Shown here: positions 51,202 through 59,981 of the stretch, piece after piece
Position numbering within the stretch: the stretch's first letter is position 1
How the letters are laid out: each line of letters begins with the position of its first letter
Assembly (NCBI GenBank): GCA_937927675.1
Contig: CALBSG010000016.1
Location: 1-64,000, forward strand
Direction of reading: 5' to 3'
Source of the DNA: an uncultured Paracoccaceae bacterium
GTDB taxonomy: Bacteria; Pseudomonadota; Alphaproteobacteria; Rhodobacterales; Rhodobacteraceae
DNA: 64,000 nucleotides
Program-made: the position numbers and the translations under genes
The notes under the pieces: generated by a model
Told to the model about the DNA's origin: nothing
The model's database searches: none
What the model saw: only the letters and a program-made list of their open reading frames with translations

Positions 51202-51248
51202 CCCGAAATTCAGCCTGAGCGGCGATACCGAACGGCGTTACAGAACAA

Positions 51249-52124
51249 TCATTCGGAAAACTGATCGCGCGCGTAGCCTTGCAGATACAAAAGCGCGGTC
51301 AGATCGCCGTGATTCACCCTGACCGGACATTCGGTCTGCACGCTTGGCTTGGCATGCAGCGCAACGCCGGTGCCGGCCAGCCCCAACATCCCCAGATCAT
51401 TCGCCCCGTCCCCCACCGCAATCGCCTCGCGTGGGGTAAAGCCCAATCGGGCGGATATTTCTTCCAGCGCCTGCACCTTTGCTGCACGACCCAAGATGGG
51501 GTCCGCGACCGCACCCGTCAGCTTGCCGCCCTCTGCCAAAAGCGTGTTGGCACGATTTTCGTCAAAGCCCAAAACCCCGGCAATCGCCCCGGTAAAGGCA
51601 GTGAACCCGCCCGACACCAGCGCCGCATAAGCCCCATGCGCCCGCATCGTGGCCACCAGAACAGGCCCCCCCGGCATCAGGGTAATGCGGTCACGGATCA
51701 CACGGGCAATCACCGCCTCATCCAGCCCTTTCAAAAGCCCCACCCGCTCGCGCAGCGCAGATTCGAAATCCAACTCACCATTCATGGCGCGGGCGGTGAT
51801 CGACGCAACATAAGCCCCAACGCCGGCCTCATCCGCCAATTCGTCAATGCACTCTTGCTGGATCATGGTGCTATCCATGTCGGCAATCAAAAGGCGTTTC
51901 TTGCGCCCCGCGGCCACCTGCACGGCAAGGTCAATTCCCATGGCCTGAAAGCCCTGCCAAACCTCCCACAAATTCGCAGGAACGGTCTCAACAGGAAACT
52001 CGGCCGCAACACCCGGATCCAGCCAGATTGCATCCCCGCCCCCCCAAGCATTGCGCAAGGATTCCACCGCCACGCGATCAAGGTGCGGCGTTTCAGGGTT
52101 GGTCAGCAGGGTGGCGATAAACAT
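51249..52124 (-). CDS. serB: phosphoserine phosphatase SerB
   Basis: 291 residues. The HAD motif D-M-D-S-T (Asp82, Asp84) starts the catalytic domain, followed by S-G-G-F-T-A-F (motif II) and G-D-G-A-N-D (motif IV). An N-terminal 75-residue domain resembles the regulatory part of alphaproteobacterial SerB. It makes serine from phosphoserine and is divergent from serC, so all three serine genes are here. Confidence 0.96.
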   Translation of the reverse strand: MFIATLLTNPETPHLDRVAVESLRNAWGGGDAIWLDPGVAAEFPVETVPANLWEVWQGFQAMGIDLAVQVAAGRKKRLLIADMDSTMIQQECIDELADEAGVGAYVASITARAMNGELDFESALRERVGLLKGLDEAVIARVIRDRITLMPGGPVLVATMRAHGAYAALVSGGFTAFTGAIAGVLGFDENRANTLLAEGGKLTGAVADPILGRAAKVQALEEISARLGFTPREAIAVGDGANDLGMLGLAGTGVALHAKPSVQTECPVRVNHGDLTALLYLQGYARDQFSE

Positions 52125-52179
52125 CAGAAGTTTCCGATAGTGGAGATTGGCGTCGTTTTTTGCAGATGATGCGGCGCTT

Positions 52180-52276
52180 TAGCGCGATTTTTTGTCTTGT
52201 GCCACCCCGAAAGCCCAGATAGCCAAGGTCTTGGGAAACCCCTCCCCACCGAGGGGCGTTTATCTGGAAGGATAGC
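52180..52276 (+). ncRNA. serC leader motif, candidate
   Basis: The 5' region of the serC-serA operon is a known site of a conserved RNA structure in alphaproteobacteria (serC motif, Rfam RF00517). Here the leader has an obvious hairpin, CCCCTC-CCCACC-GAGGGG, just before the ribosome-binding site GGAAGG. I have not compared it with the Rfam model, so the name is tentative. Confidence 0.5.
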
Positions 52277-53425
52277 ATGACTGACCTGACCGCACCGGCA
52301 CAGCGCCCGGCAAACCCGCGCTTTTCCTCTGGCCCCTGCGCCAAAATCCCCGGTTATACGCTTAATCTGCTTGGCGACGCGCCCCTTGGCCGCTCGCACC
52401 GTGCCGCTGTCGGCAAGGCCAAGCTGAAAGAGGCGATCGACCTCACCCGTGAAATTCTGGGCATCCCTGCCGATTACCGCATCGGCATCGTCCCCGGCTC
52501 CGACACCGGCGCTGTTGAAATGGCGATGTGGTCGCTTTTGGGTGCCCGCCCTGTGGAAATGCTGGCGTGGGAGAGCTTTGGCGAAGGCTGGGTCACCGAT
52601 GTGGTCAAACAGCTGAAGCTGGACGCCACCGTGAAAAAAGCCCCCTACGGCCAGATCGTCGATCTTGCTACCGTGGATTTCAACAAGGATGTGGTCTTCA
52701 CATGGAACGGCACCACATCGGGCTGCCGCATTCCGAATGCAGATGCCATTCCGGCGGACCGCCAAGGCCTGACCATCTGCGACGCCACCTCGTCGGCCTT
52801 CGCGATGGACATGGATTGGGCGAAACTTGATGTCGTAACCTTCTCTTGGCAAAAAGTGCTGGGCGGCGAAGGCGCGCATGGCATGCTGATCCTTTCCCCC
52901 CGCGCCGTCGAACGGCTGGAAACCTACACGCCCGCATGGCCGCTGCCCAAGATTTTCCGTCTGACCTCGAAAGGCAAGATCACCGAGGGCATCTTCGTGG
53001 GCGAAACCATCAACACGCCCTCGATGCTGGCCGTTGAAGATTACCTTGTGTCGCTGAAATGGGCGAAATCGGTGGGTGGGCTGACCGGCCTTGTGAACCG
53101 CGCCCGTGCGAATGCACAGGTCGTCTGGGATTTCTGCGCCGCCAACCCGTGGCTGCAAAATCTGGCCGAGGCACCGGAAATCGCCTCGACCACCAGCGTC
53201 TGCCTGAAGTTCAACGACGCCCGCATCAAGGACGGTGAGGCCTTCGCCAAAGCCGTGGCCAAGCGGCTGGAAAAGGCAGGTGTCGCCTATGACATCGGCG
53301 CTTACCGTGATGCCCCGGCAGGTCTGCGCATCTGGTGCGGGTCCACTGTGGAAACCGCCGACGTTCAGGCCCTGATGCCGTGGATCGCCCACGCGTTCCA
53401 CGCTGAACTGGCCGCACAAGTTTAA
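52277..53425 (+). CDS. serC: phosphoserine aminotransferase SerC
   Basis: 382 residues. PLP-dependent fold type I, with the Schiff-base lysine in F-S-W-Q-K-V-L-G-G-E and N-P-R-F-S-S-G-P-C-A-K near the N-terminus. It converts 3-phosphohydroxypyruvate to phosphoserine. This is the alphaproteobacterial type, longer than E. coli SerC (about 360). GGAAGGA site upstream; first gene of the serC-serA operon. Confidence 0.96.
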   Translation: MTDLTAPAQRPANPRFSSGPCAKIPGYTLNLLGDAPLGRSHRAAVGKAKLKEAIDLTREILGIPADYRIGIVPGSDTGAVEMAMWSLLGARPVEMLAWESFGEGWVTDVVKQLKLDATVKKAPYGQIVDLATVDFNKDVVFTWNGTTSGCRIPNADAIPADRQGLTICDATSSAFAMDMDWAKLDVVTFSWQKVLGGEGAHGMLILSPRAVERLETYTPAWPLPKIFRLTSKGKITEGIFVGETINTPSMLAVEDYLVSLKWAKSVGGLTGLVNRARANAQVVWDFCAANPWLQNLAEAPEIASTTSVCLKFNDARIKDGEAFAKAVAKRLEKAGVAYDIGAYRDAPAGLRIWCGSTVETADVQALMPWIAHAFHAELAAQV

Positions 53426-53471
53426 GTCGGGCTTCAGCCCGGCATCCCACCCGATCCCCAAGGAGTCCCTC

Positions 53472-55064
53472 ATGGCCCCCCGCGTTCTCGTCTCTGACGA
53501 ACTCTCCGAAACCGCCGTTCAAATCTTCCGCGACCGTGGCGTCGAGGTCGACTACATGCCCAAGCTGGGCAAAGACAAAGAAAAGCTGGCAGAGATCATC
53601 TCTCAGTATGACGGCCTTGCCATCCGCTCGGCCACCAAAGTGACCGACAAACTTCTGGCCAATGCCACCAACCTGAAGGTAGTGGGCCGCGCCGGGATTG
53701 GCGTCGATAACGTCGACATTCCGGCAGCGTCGAAAAAGGGCGTGATCGTGATGAACACGCCCTTCGGAAACTCGGTCACCACGGCCGAACATGCCATCGC
53801 GATGATGTTCGCCGTCGCCCGCCAACTGCCCGAGGCCAACGCGTCAACCCACGCTGGAAAATGGGAAAAATCCCGTTTCATGGGGGTTGAACTCTTTAAC
53901 AAAACTCTTGGCGTGATCGGTGCGGGCAACATCGGCGGCATCGTTTGCGACCGTGCGGTTGGCCTGAAGATGAAGGTCATCGCCTATGATCCCTTCCTGT
54001 CGGAAGAACGCGCCAAGGCCCTTGGCGTCACTAAGGTGGAATTGGATGAGCTGCTGGCGCGCGCCGATTTCATCACCCTGCATGTGCCGCTGACCGACAA
54101 GACCCGCAACATCCTTAGCCGCGACAATCTGGCGAAAACCAAGAAAGGCGTGCGCATCATCAACTGCGCCCGTGGCGGGTTGATCGACGAAGCCGCCCTG
54201 AAAGACGCATTGGATGCGGGCCAAGTCGCCGGAGCGGCCTTGGATGTGTTCGAAACCGAACCCGCGAATGAAAACGCGCTGTTCAATCATCCGAACGTGG
54301 TCTGCACGCCGCACCTTGGCGCCTCCACCACCGAGGCGCAGGAAAACGTCGCGCTGCAAGTAGCCGAACAAATGTCGGATTACCTGCTGACAGGTGCCGT
54401 GCAGAACGCGCTGAACATGCCGAACGTTACGGCAGAAGAAGCCGCCGTCATGGGCCCGTGGATCAAACTCGCCGCCCATCTTGGCGCTTTCATCGGCCAG
54501 ATGACGGATGAGCCGATCAAGGCGATCAACATCCTTTACGATGGTACCGTTGCGGGGATGAACCTTGCAGCGCTGAACCAAGCCGTCATCGCCGGCGTGC
54601 TGAAGGCGCACAACCCGGATGTGAACCTCGTGTCGGCCCCCGTGGTGGCCAAGGACAAGGGCATTCAGATCTCGACCACCCGGCAGGAAAAAACCGGGGT
54701 GTTTGATGCCTATATCAAGGTCACCATGGTCACCGACAAACGCGAACGCTCGGTCGCGGGTACCTGTTTCTCGGATGGCAAGCCGCGCTTCATCCAAATC
54801 AAGGGTATCAACATCGACGCCGAAATCGGCGCCCACATGCTCTATACCGCGAACGAAGATGTCCCCGGCATCATCGGCTTGCTGGGCATGACCATGGGCA
54901 AAAACGGCGTCAACATTGCAAACTTCACCCTCGGTCGCTCTGGCGTGGGTCAGGATGCCATCGCCATTCTCTATCTTGATCAGGCGATCGATCCCAAAGT
55001 GCTGGAAACGCTGCAATCCACCGGCATGTTCAGCCAAGTGAAGGCATTGCAGTTCGAGGTGTAA
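53472..55064 (+). CDS. serA: D-3-phosphoglycerate dehydrogenase SerA
   Basis: 530 residues, the long three-domain form: the NAD-binding domain has G-V-I-G-A-G-N-I-G-G (near 145-155), R-G-G-L-I-D-E near 236 and H-L-G-A-S-T-T-E-A-Q near 282; an intervening ASB domain and a C-terminal ACT domain (about 455-530, G-I-I-G-L-L-G and I-A-N-F-T-L-G-R). The ACT domain suggests inhibition by serine. AAGGAG 8 bases before the ATG; 46 bases after serC. Confidence 0.97.
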   Translation: MAPRVLVSDELSETAVQIFRDRGVEVDYMPKLGKDKEKLAEIISQYDGLAIRSATKVTDKLLANATNLKVVGRAGIGVDNVDIPAASKKGVIVMNTPFGNSVTTAEHAIAMMFAVARQLPEANASTHAGKWEKSRFMGVELFNKTLGVIGAGNIGGIVCDRAVGLKMKVIAYDPFLSEERAKALGVTKVELDELLARADFITLHVPLTDKTRNILSRDNLAKTKKGVRIINCARGGLIDEAALKDALDAGQVAGAALDVFETEPANENALFNHPNVVCTPHLGASTTEAQENVALQVAEQMSDYLLTGAVQNALNMPNVTAEEAAVMGPWIKLAAHLGAFIGQMTDEPIKAINILYDGTVAGMNLAALNQAVIAGVLKAHNPDVNLVSAPVVAKDKGIQISTTRQEKTGVFDAYIKVTMVTDKRERSVAGTCFSDGKPRFIQIKGINIDAEIGAHMLYTANEDVPGIIGLLGMTMGKNGVNIANFTLGRSGVGQDAIAILYLDQAIDPKVLETLQSTGMFSQVKALQFEV

Positions 55065-55069
55065 CGGGA

Positions 55070-55105
55070 AAAGGCGCAGATCCCCTCTTTTCGATTTGCG
55101 CCTTT
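55070..55105 (+). terminator. intrinsic terminator of serC-serA
   Basis: AAAGGCGCA (55070-55078) pairs with TGCGCCTTT (55097-55105), 6 bases after the serA stop. Confidence 0.75.
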
Positions 55106-55107
55106 CG

Positions 55108-55172
55108 AAATACTCCACGGGGGAAGTTGCAGTTTTCACGAAAACTGCAACGCCGGGGGTGTGAAACCCCCG
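55108..55172. repeat. REP-like hairpin element, copy 1
   Basis: Begins AAATACTCCACGGGGG and ends with the hairpin CGGGGGTGTGAAACCCCCG (55154-55172), which is identical to the copy at 59959-59977. Between them lies a perfect 26-base palindrome-like stem (GTTGCAGTTTTC-AC-GAAAACTGCAAC, 55126-55151) that copy 2 lacks. Confidence 0.75.
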
Positions 55173-55200
55173 ACTCCCCGGTTTCCAACAGCGAGCCCCC

Positions 55201-55950
55201 ATGAGAACCTACGCTATCGGCGATATTCACGGTCAGCTGGACCTGCTGCGCGCCGCCCATGCCCGGATCAAGACGGATCAGGCAATGTATGGCCCCGGCA
55301 CCATCGTTCATATCGGCGATCTGGTGGATCGTGGCCCTGACAGCCCCGGTGTCATTGAGTACCTGATCGCAGGACATGCGCGGGGCGAGGATTGGGTCAC
55401 GCTTCTGGGCAACCATGACCGGATGTTCGCGGGCTATCTGCGCGATCTCAACTGGCACGACCCGCGTCTGCGGGTGGATGCCAGCTATCTGCACCCCCGC
55501 ATCGGCGGCGCGGTCACGCTTTCAAACTATGGCGTAAAACATCCCGCCGACCGCCCCCTGGCCCCGGTTCACGCAGAAGCCGTCGCCGCCGTTCCGCAGG
55601 CCCATCGCGACTTCATTGAACACCTGCCCACCAGCTTTGCACAAGGCGAAGCGTTCTTCGCCCATGCCGGCATCCGCCCGGGTGTTGCTTTGGACCAGCA
55701 AAGCGAAGACGATCTGTGCTGGATCCGCGACGGCTTTCTTGAAGATCGTCGTGACCATGGCCCGCTGATCGTCCATGGCCACACCCACATTCCGCAGGTC
55801 ACCCATTACGGAAATCGGGTGAACCTCGACAGCGGCGCGGCCTATGGTGGCCCGCTGTCTGCCGTGGTGATCGAAGGCCGTGATGTTTTCCTTCTGACCG
55901 ATCAGGGCCGCGAACGTCTGCCCGTCACGCCCGACGCGGCAATTCGTTAA
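55201..55950 (+). CDS. calcineurin-like metallophosphatase
   Basis: 249 residues with the metallophosphoesterase motifs G-D-I-H-G-Q (7-12), G-D-L-V-D-R-G (about 40-46), G-N-H-D (about 70-73), and the late G-H-T-H. It resembles bacterial serine/threonine phosphatases such as PrpA/PrpB. Substrate unknown. It is preceded by a repeat element and converges with the DUF2783 gene, overlapping by 4 bases. Confidence 0.93.
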   Translation: MRTYAIGDIHGQLDLLRAAHARIKTDQAMYGPGTIVHIGDLVDRGPDSPGVIEYLIAGHARGEDWVTLLGNHDRMFAGYLRDLNWHDPRLRVDASYLHPRIGGAVTLSNYGVKHPADRPLAPVHAEAVAAVPQAHRDFIEHLPTSFAQGEAFFAHAGIRPGVALDQQSEDDLCWIRDGFLEDRRDHGPLIVHGHTHIPQVTHYGNRVNLDSGAAYGGPLSAVVIEGRDVFLLTDQGRERLPVTPDAAIR

Positions 55951-56138
55951 GCCCCATCGCGCGCCAAAGCCAAAGCAGCCTCCAAGACATCAGCGTCGCC
56001 GATGTGATTGGACAGGATCAGCACCAGTCGCGCGTTCAAGGCGTGGCTTTGCGCCTCTGAAAGACCGCGATGGGTGGCCAGCAGTTTGGCATAAAACCCA
56101 TCGGCATCCGCGATATTCGGTTTTGTTGTCAAAGCCAT
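55947..56138 (-). CDS. DUF2783 small protein
   Basis: 63 residues from the ATG at 56138. It fits DUF2783, with D-G-F-Y-A-K-L-L-x-x-H-R-G-L-S and L-N-A-R-L-V-L-I-L-S-N-H-I-G-D, seen in proteobacterial homogentisate gene clusters. Its role is unknown. It nearly touches the FAD hydroxylase gene (1 base), so it is a co-translated partner, perhaps a stabiliser of that enzyme. Confidence 0.8.
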   Translation of the reverse strand: MALTTKPNIADADGFYAKLLATHRGLSEAQSHALNARLVLILSNHIGDADVLEAALALARDGA

Positions 56139-56139
56139 A

Positions 56140-57681
56140 TCACGCTCCCCATGCCGCCTGCATCGCTGCGGCAATCTCGTCACCACTGGCCGAAAGCCAG
56201 CGAGCAGCCACGATCTGATCGGGGCGGATCAGATAAATCGCGCTGTTCGCCTGACCCAGATAGCGGCTTTGCAAATGATCGTTCACTTTTGGTGACAGGC
56301 TCCGCGCGCCGGGCACCGCAGGCGCATCTGCCCCCAGCGCCAGCACCACAAATTCCCCGCCCAAAGCGTTCAGAAGCCAACCCTCTGCAACCGGCGCATC
56401 CGGTGCGACAGCCCCCGGCCGCGCCCCTTTGGGAAGGTCGGCATCCGGCGCGATAAGCGGATAGACACAAGGCCGCGACAACCGGCCCGAATTTACCATC
56501 GGGCGGGCAAAATCCACACGGCTGGCCAGATGCAGCACGGCATCACGGAAAAGCCGCTCAACCCCATCTTCAGGCGACATAAACCGGGTAGAGCGCGAGG
56601 AGTTCAACAGGTTCTCATCGGCCCCGAACACCCGTTCCCGATCATATCCGGCAAGGATATCAGCCTCTTGCGCGCCCTTGACCACCGCGGCCAAACGCCA
56701 CCCCAAGGCATCGACATCCTGCAAACCACCATTGCCGCCCCGCGCGCCAAAGGGGCTGACGATATGGGCGCTGTCGCCCACGAACAGCACCGGACCATGG
56801 ACGAAATTGCGCAAGCGGCGGCATTGGAACGTGTAGATCGAGGTCCAGTCCAGCGTGAAATTCTTATGTCCGACGACCCGCTCGATACGCGGAATAATCC
56901 GCTCCGGCTGTTTTTCCACCTCGGGGTCGGTGTCCCATCCCAACTGCAAATCGATCCGATAGATGTTATCGGGCTGCTTGTGCAGCAGCGCCGACTGGCC
57001 CGTGTGGAAGTCAGGTTCGAACCAGAACCATCGTTCACTTGGGAAATCCGCCTCCATCTGGATGTCGGCAATCAGGAAGCGTTCTTCGAAAAGTTCGCCT
57101 TCGAAATCCAGCCCCAGCATTCCCCGTACCGGGCTGCGCGCGCCATCGCAGGCGATGACCCAATCCGCTTCCAACGCGTAAGAGCCATCGGGGGTTTCGA
57201 CAGTCAGAACGGCATGATCCGCACGGGGATCAACCGCCACGATCTTGTTTTTCCATCGCAAATCAATGCCCAAGGCGCGGGCACGCTCGACCAGATATTC
57301 TTCGACGTAATATTGCTGCAGGTTGACGAAGGCAGGCATCTTGTGGCCGTCTTCGGGCAGAAGGTCAAAGTTGAACACCTCCTGCGCGCGGTGGAAGGTG
57401 CGGCCTACCTTCCATGTCACGCCTTTTGTGACCGATTGTTCACCAACGCCCAAGCGATCAAGAATCTCAAGGCTGCGCTTGGACCAGCAGATCGCCCGGC
57501 TGCCCACCGACACCACATTGTTGTCATCCAGCACCACGGCGGGGACGCCATGGTTGGCCAACTCAATCGCCATAGCAAGACCAATCGGCCCAGCCCCAAT
57601 GATCGCCACCTTGTGACGCGCCTCGGGTCCGTTCAGACCGGGCGGCGGCACATAGTCAAACGGCTGATAGTCATAGGCCAT
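56140..57681 (-). CDS. FAD-dependent aromatic hydroxylase (phenol hydroxylase/MhpA-like)
   Basis: 513 residues of the flavoprotein monooxygenase group A. G-A-G-P-I-G-L (FAD, near 30), A-C-D-G-A-R-S-P-V-R, and G-D-S-A-H-I-V-S-P-F-G-A-R-G-G-N-G-G-L-Q-D are the three signatures. Such enzymes ortho-hydroxylate phenols using NAD(P)H and oxygen. In this position it could make homogentisate from 3- or 4-hydroxyphenylacetate, or prepare another aromatic compound; this is inference. It follows the MBL-fold gene in the hmgA operon. Confidence 0.85.
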   Translation of the reverse strand: MAYDYQPFDYVPPPGLNGPEARHKVAIIGAGPIGLAMAIELANHGVPAVVLDDNNVVSVGSRAICWSKRSLEILDRLGVGEQSVTKGVTWKVGRTFHRAQEVFNFDLLPEDGHKMPAFVNLQQYYVEEYLVERARALGIDLRWKNKIVAVDPRADHAVLTVETPDGSYALEADWVIACDGARSPVRGMLGLDFEGELFEERFLIADIQMEADFPSERWFWFEPDFHTGQSALLHKQPDNIYRIDLQLGWDTDPEVEKQPERIIPRIERVVGHKNFTLDWTSIYTFQCRRLRNFVHGPVLFVGDSAHIVSPFGARGGNGGLQDVDALGWRLAAVVKGAQEADILAGYDRERVFGADENLLNSSRSTRFMSPEDGVERLFRDAVLHLASRVDFARPMVNSGRLSRPCVYPLIAPDADLPKGARPGAVAPDAPVAEGWLLNALGGEFVVLALGADAPAVPGARSLSPKVNDHLQSRYLGQANSAIYLIRPDQIVAARWLSASGDEIAAAMQAAWGA

Positions 57682-57705
57682 GCTGCCCTCCCCCGGCGTT
57701 ACCTC

Positions 57706-58656
57706 TTAGCCCTGCAGGGCGGCCCACATCTCGCGATCGCGCTCGGCCGTCCAGATGCGCGGGTGGTCAATGCCGCGCGCCTCGTCATAGGCGCGGGCGA
57801 CGTTGAAGGGCAGGCAATGTTCGTAGATGGCATAGTCCTTGAACTTCGGGTCGCAGGCGGCGCGGACGGCATCCCACGCCTCTTTCAGGCTGCCACCACG
57901 GGCGGCCACGCGTGCCACCGGGCGATAGGTGCTTTCGACAAAATCCGCCGTGGCGGCCAGCGCCTTGGCCACCATGTCGCGGCCCACCAGCGCATCCCCC
58001 CGACCGGGCGCAATCGCCACCGGATCAAAGCTTGCGATATTGTCCAGCGTGTCGGCCCAGTCGCTGAAATGGCCATCACCGCAATAGCAGGCCGAGTGAT
58101 ATTCGACGATATCGCCAGTGAACATCACCTCGGCATCCGGCACCCAGACCACGGCATCGCCCGCCGTATGGGCGCGGCCAAGGTGCATGATCTCCACCTT
58201 GCGCTTGCCAAGGTAGACCGTCATCGCCTCGGAAAAGGTGGTGGTGGGCCAAGTCAGGCCCGGAATTTCCTCATGACCCTGAAACAGACGCGGAAAGCGG
58301 CCAAACTCGGACGCCCAATCCTCGGCCCCGCGTTCCTCGACCATACCGCGGGCGGCCTCGGACATGATGACCTCACCCGCCCCATAGGCCGAGGCGCCCA
58401 ACACGCGGACGGCGTGGTAATGGGTCAGGACCAGATGGCTGATCGGCTTGTCCGTGACGGACCGGATGCACTCAATCACCTTGCGCGCCAGACGCGGCGT
58501 GGCTTGGGCCTCGACCACCATCACGCTCTCATCACCGATGATGACGCCGGTGTTCGGATCGCCTTCGGCCGTAAAAGCGTACAGCCCCGGCCCAACTTCG
58601 GTGAACGAAGTTTTCTTTTCCGAAAGATCACCTTGCGATGCAAAAGCCTTGACCAT
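57706..58656 (-). CDS. MBL-fold metallo-hydrolase with a degenerate metal motif
   Basis: 316 residues from the ATG at 58656 (AAAGGAAC 7 bases upstream), starting 1 base after the fahA stop. The metallo-beta-lactamase fold is clear (T-G-V-I-I-G-D-E-S-V-M-V-V-E-A, L-G-R-A-H-T-A-G-D, F-T-G-D-I-V). The first metal motif, normally H-x-H-x-D-H, reads H-Y-H-A-V-R, so the Asp and last His are absent; only one metal site might remain. Its role in homogentisate breakdown is unknown. Confidence 0.82.
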   Translation of the reverse strand: MVKAFASQGDLSEKKTSFTEVGPGLYAFTAEGDPNTGVIIGDESVMVVEAQATPRLARKVIECIRSVTDKPISHLVLTHYHAVRVLGASAYGAGEVIMSEAARGMVEERGAEDWASEFGRFPRLFQGHEEIPGLTWPTTTFSEAMTVYLGKRKVEIMHLGRAHTAGDAVVWVPDAEVMFTGDIVEYHSACYCGDGHFSDWADTLDNIASFDPVAIAPGRGDALVGRDMVAKALAATADFVESTYRPVARVAARGGSLKEAWDAVRAACDPKFKDYAIYEHCLPFNVARAYDEARGIDHPRIWTAERDREMWAALQG

Positions 58657-58657
58657 G

Positions 58658-59917
58658 TCAGTTCCTTTCATAGGGGTTCGCCAGCGCAGGTACGACCTTG
58701 CCCGTGCAGTCGCCAAACCCGATCCGGTATCCGTCGCCCTTTGCCGCGCCGCGCAAGCTAAGGGTGTCATTGTCTTCGATAAAGCTGCGGGTGCCGCCCT
58801 TGATTTCAAAGGGCTCTTTACCGCCCCACGAAAGTTCCAACAGGCTGCCGCGGCTGTCCTTGGTCGGCCCAGAAATCGTGCCAGATCCCAAAAGATCGCC
58901 CACATTCATCGCACAACCGCTTGTCGTGTGATGCGCCAGTTGCTGCGGGGCCGAATAATACATCTGCGCATAATTCGTCCGCGCGATGATGGTTTCCGCG
59001 CCACCCTCGGGGGTCAAGCCAACCTCCAACGCGATGTCGTAAAGCATGGGCTTTGGTTCGGCCAAATAGGGCAAAAGCGGCTTTTCACGGGCAGGGGTCG
59101 AGGTGCGGAACGGCTCCAGCGCCGCTTTCATGACCACCCAAGGGCTGATGGTCGTTGCGGTGGCCTTGGCCTGAAACGGGCCAAGCGGCTGGTATTCCCA
59201 CGCCTGAATATCGCGCGCCGACCAGTCATTCAGCAGCACATAGCCGAAGATCATCTCGTCGGCCTCGGCCACCGTCACCGGATAGCCATGGGTCGACGCC
59301 TGCCCGACCACCGCGCCCATCTCCAACTCGATGTCAAACCGGCGCGAAGGTTGAAACGCAGGAACCTCATGATCAGGCGATTTCACCTGGCCCCAGGGGC
59401 GACGCACATCGGTCCCCGACACAACAACCGACGACGCCCGGCCATTATAGCCAATCGGAATATGCAGCCAGTTCGGCGGCAAGGCATTCTCTGCCCCGCG
59501 GAACATGGTGCCGACATTGAACGCGTGGTTCCGACCTGCATAAAAGTCAGTGTACTCGGCCACAAGGAAGGGCATGTGCAACGTGGCCTGCGCGCGCGGC
59601 ACCAAATGCGGCTCTACCGCCGTACGGGCCTGTGCACCCTCGGCCAAAAGCGCCGTCACCTTGGTCCGCAGATCGGCCCAAACGGCAGGGCCAGCCTCCA
59701 TCACCTCGTTCCAGAAGGGCACGTCGAACAGCGGGCCTTCGGCAAAGCCCAACAGCCCCTCCTCCTCCAGCGCCGCCAGATCAAGGATGAAATCGCCAAT
59801 CGCCATCCCGCAGCGCGGCTCTTGCTCGCCGACCGAGAACACGCCGCAAGGCAGGTTGTTAAGCGGAAAATCCGTATCGCCATTCGCCGAATTGACCCAG
59901 CTGCGAAGAAGACCCAT
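58658..59917 (-). CDS. fahA: fumarylacetoacetase
   Basis: 419 residues from the ATG at 59917, with AAAGGA at a good distance; an ATG at 59923 is too close to it. The S-W-V-N-S-A-N-G start, G-R-N-H-A-F-N-V-G-T-M-F-R-G, and D-W-S-A-R-D-I-Q motifs with the metal-binding and catalytic residues are those of fumarylacetoacetase, the last step of tyrosine/homogentisate breakdown giving fumarate and acetoacetate. It follows hmgA in the operon. Confidence 0.96.
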   Translation of the reverse strand: MGLLRSWVNSANGDTDFPLNNLPCGVFSVGEQEPRCGMAIGDFILDLAALEEEGLLGFAEGPLFDVPFWNEVMEAGPAVWADLRTKVTALLAEGAQARTAVEPHLVPRAQATLHMPFLVAEYTDFYAGRNHAFNVGTMFRGAENALPPNWLHIPIGYNGRASSVVVSGTDVRRPWGQVKSPDHEVPAFQPSRRFDIELEMGAVVGQASTHGYPVTVAEADEMIFGYVLLNDWSARDIQAWEYQPLGPFQAKATATTISPWVVMKAALEPFRTSTPAREKPLLPYLAEPKPMLYDIALEVGLTPEGGAETIIARTNYAQMYYSAPQQLAHHTTSGCAMNVGDLLGSGTISGPTKDSRGSLLELSWGGKEPFEIKGGTRSFIEDNDTLSLRGAAKGDGYRIGFGDCTGKVVPALANPYERN

Positions 59918-59940
59918 CGGCATGTCCTTTATCTTGGTTC

Positions 59941-59977
59941 AAATATCCCACGGGGGCGCGGGGGTGTGAAACCCCCG
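59941..59977. repeat. REP-like hairpin element, copy 2
   Basis: AAATATCCCACGGGGG directly followed by the hairpin CGGGGGTGTGAAACCCCCG (59959-59977), identical to the copy at 55154-55172. It lies between hmgA and fahA and could affect mRNA stability or their relative expression. Confidence 0.75.
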
Positions 59978-59981
59978 CTGG

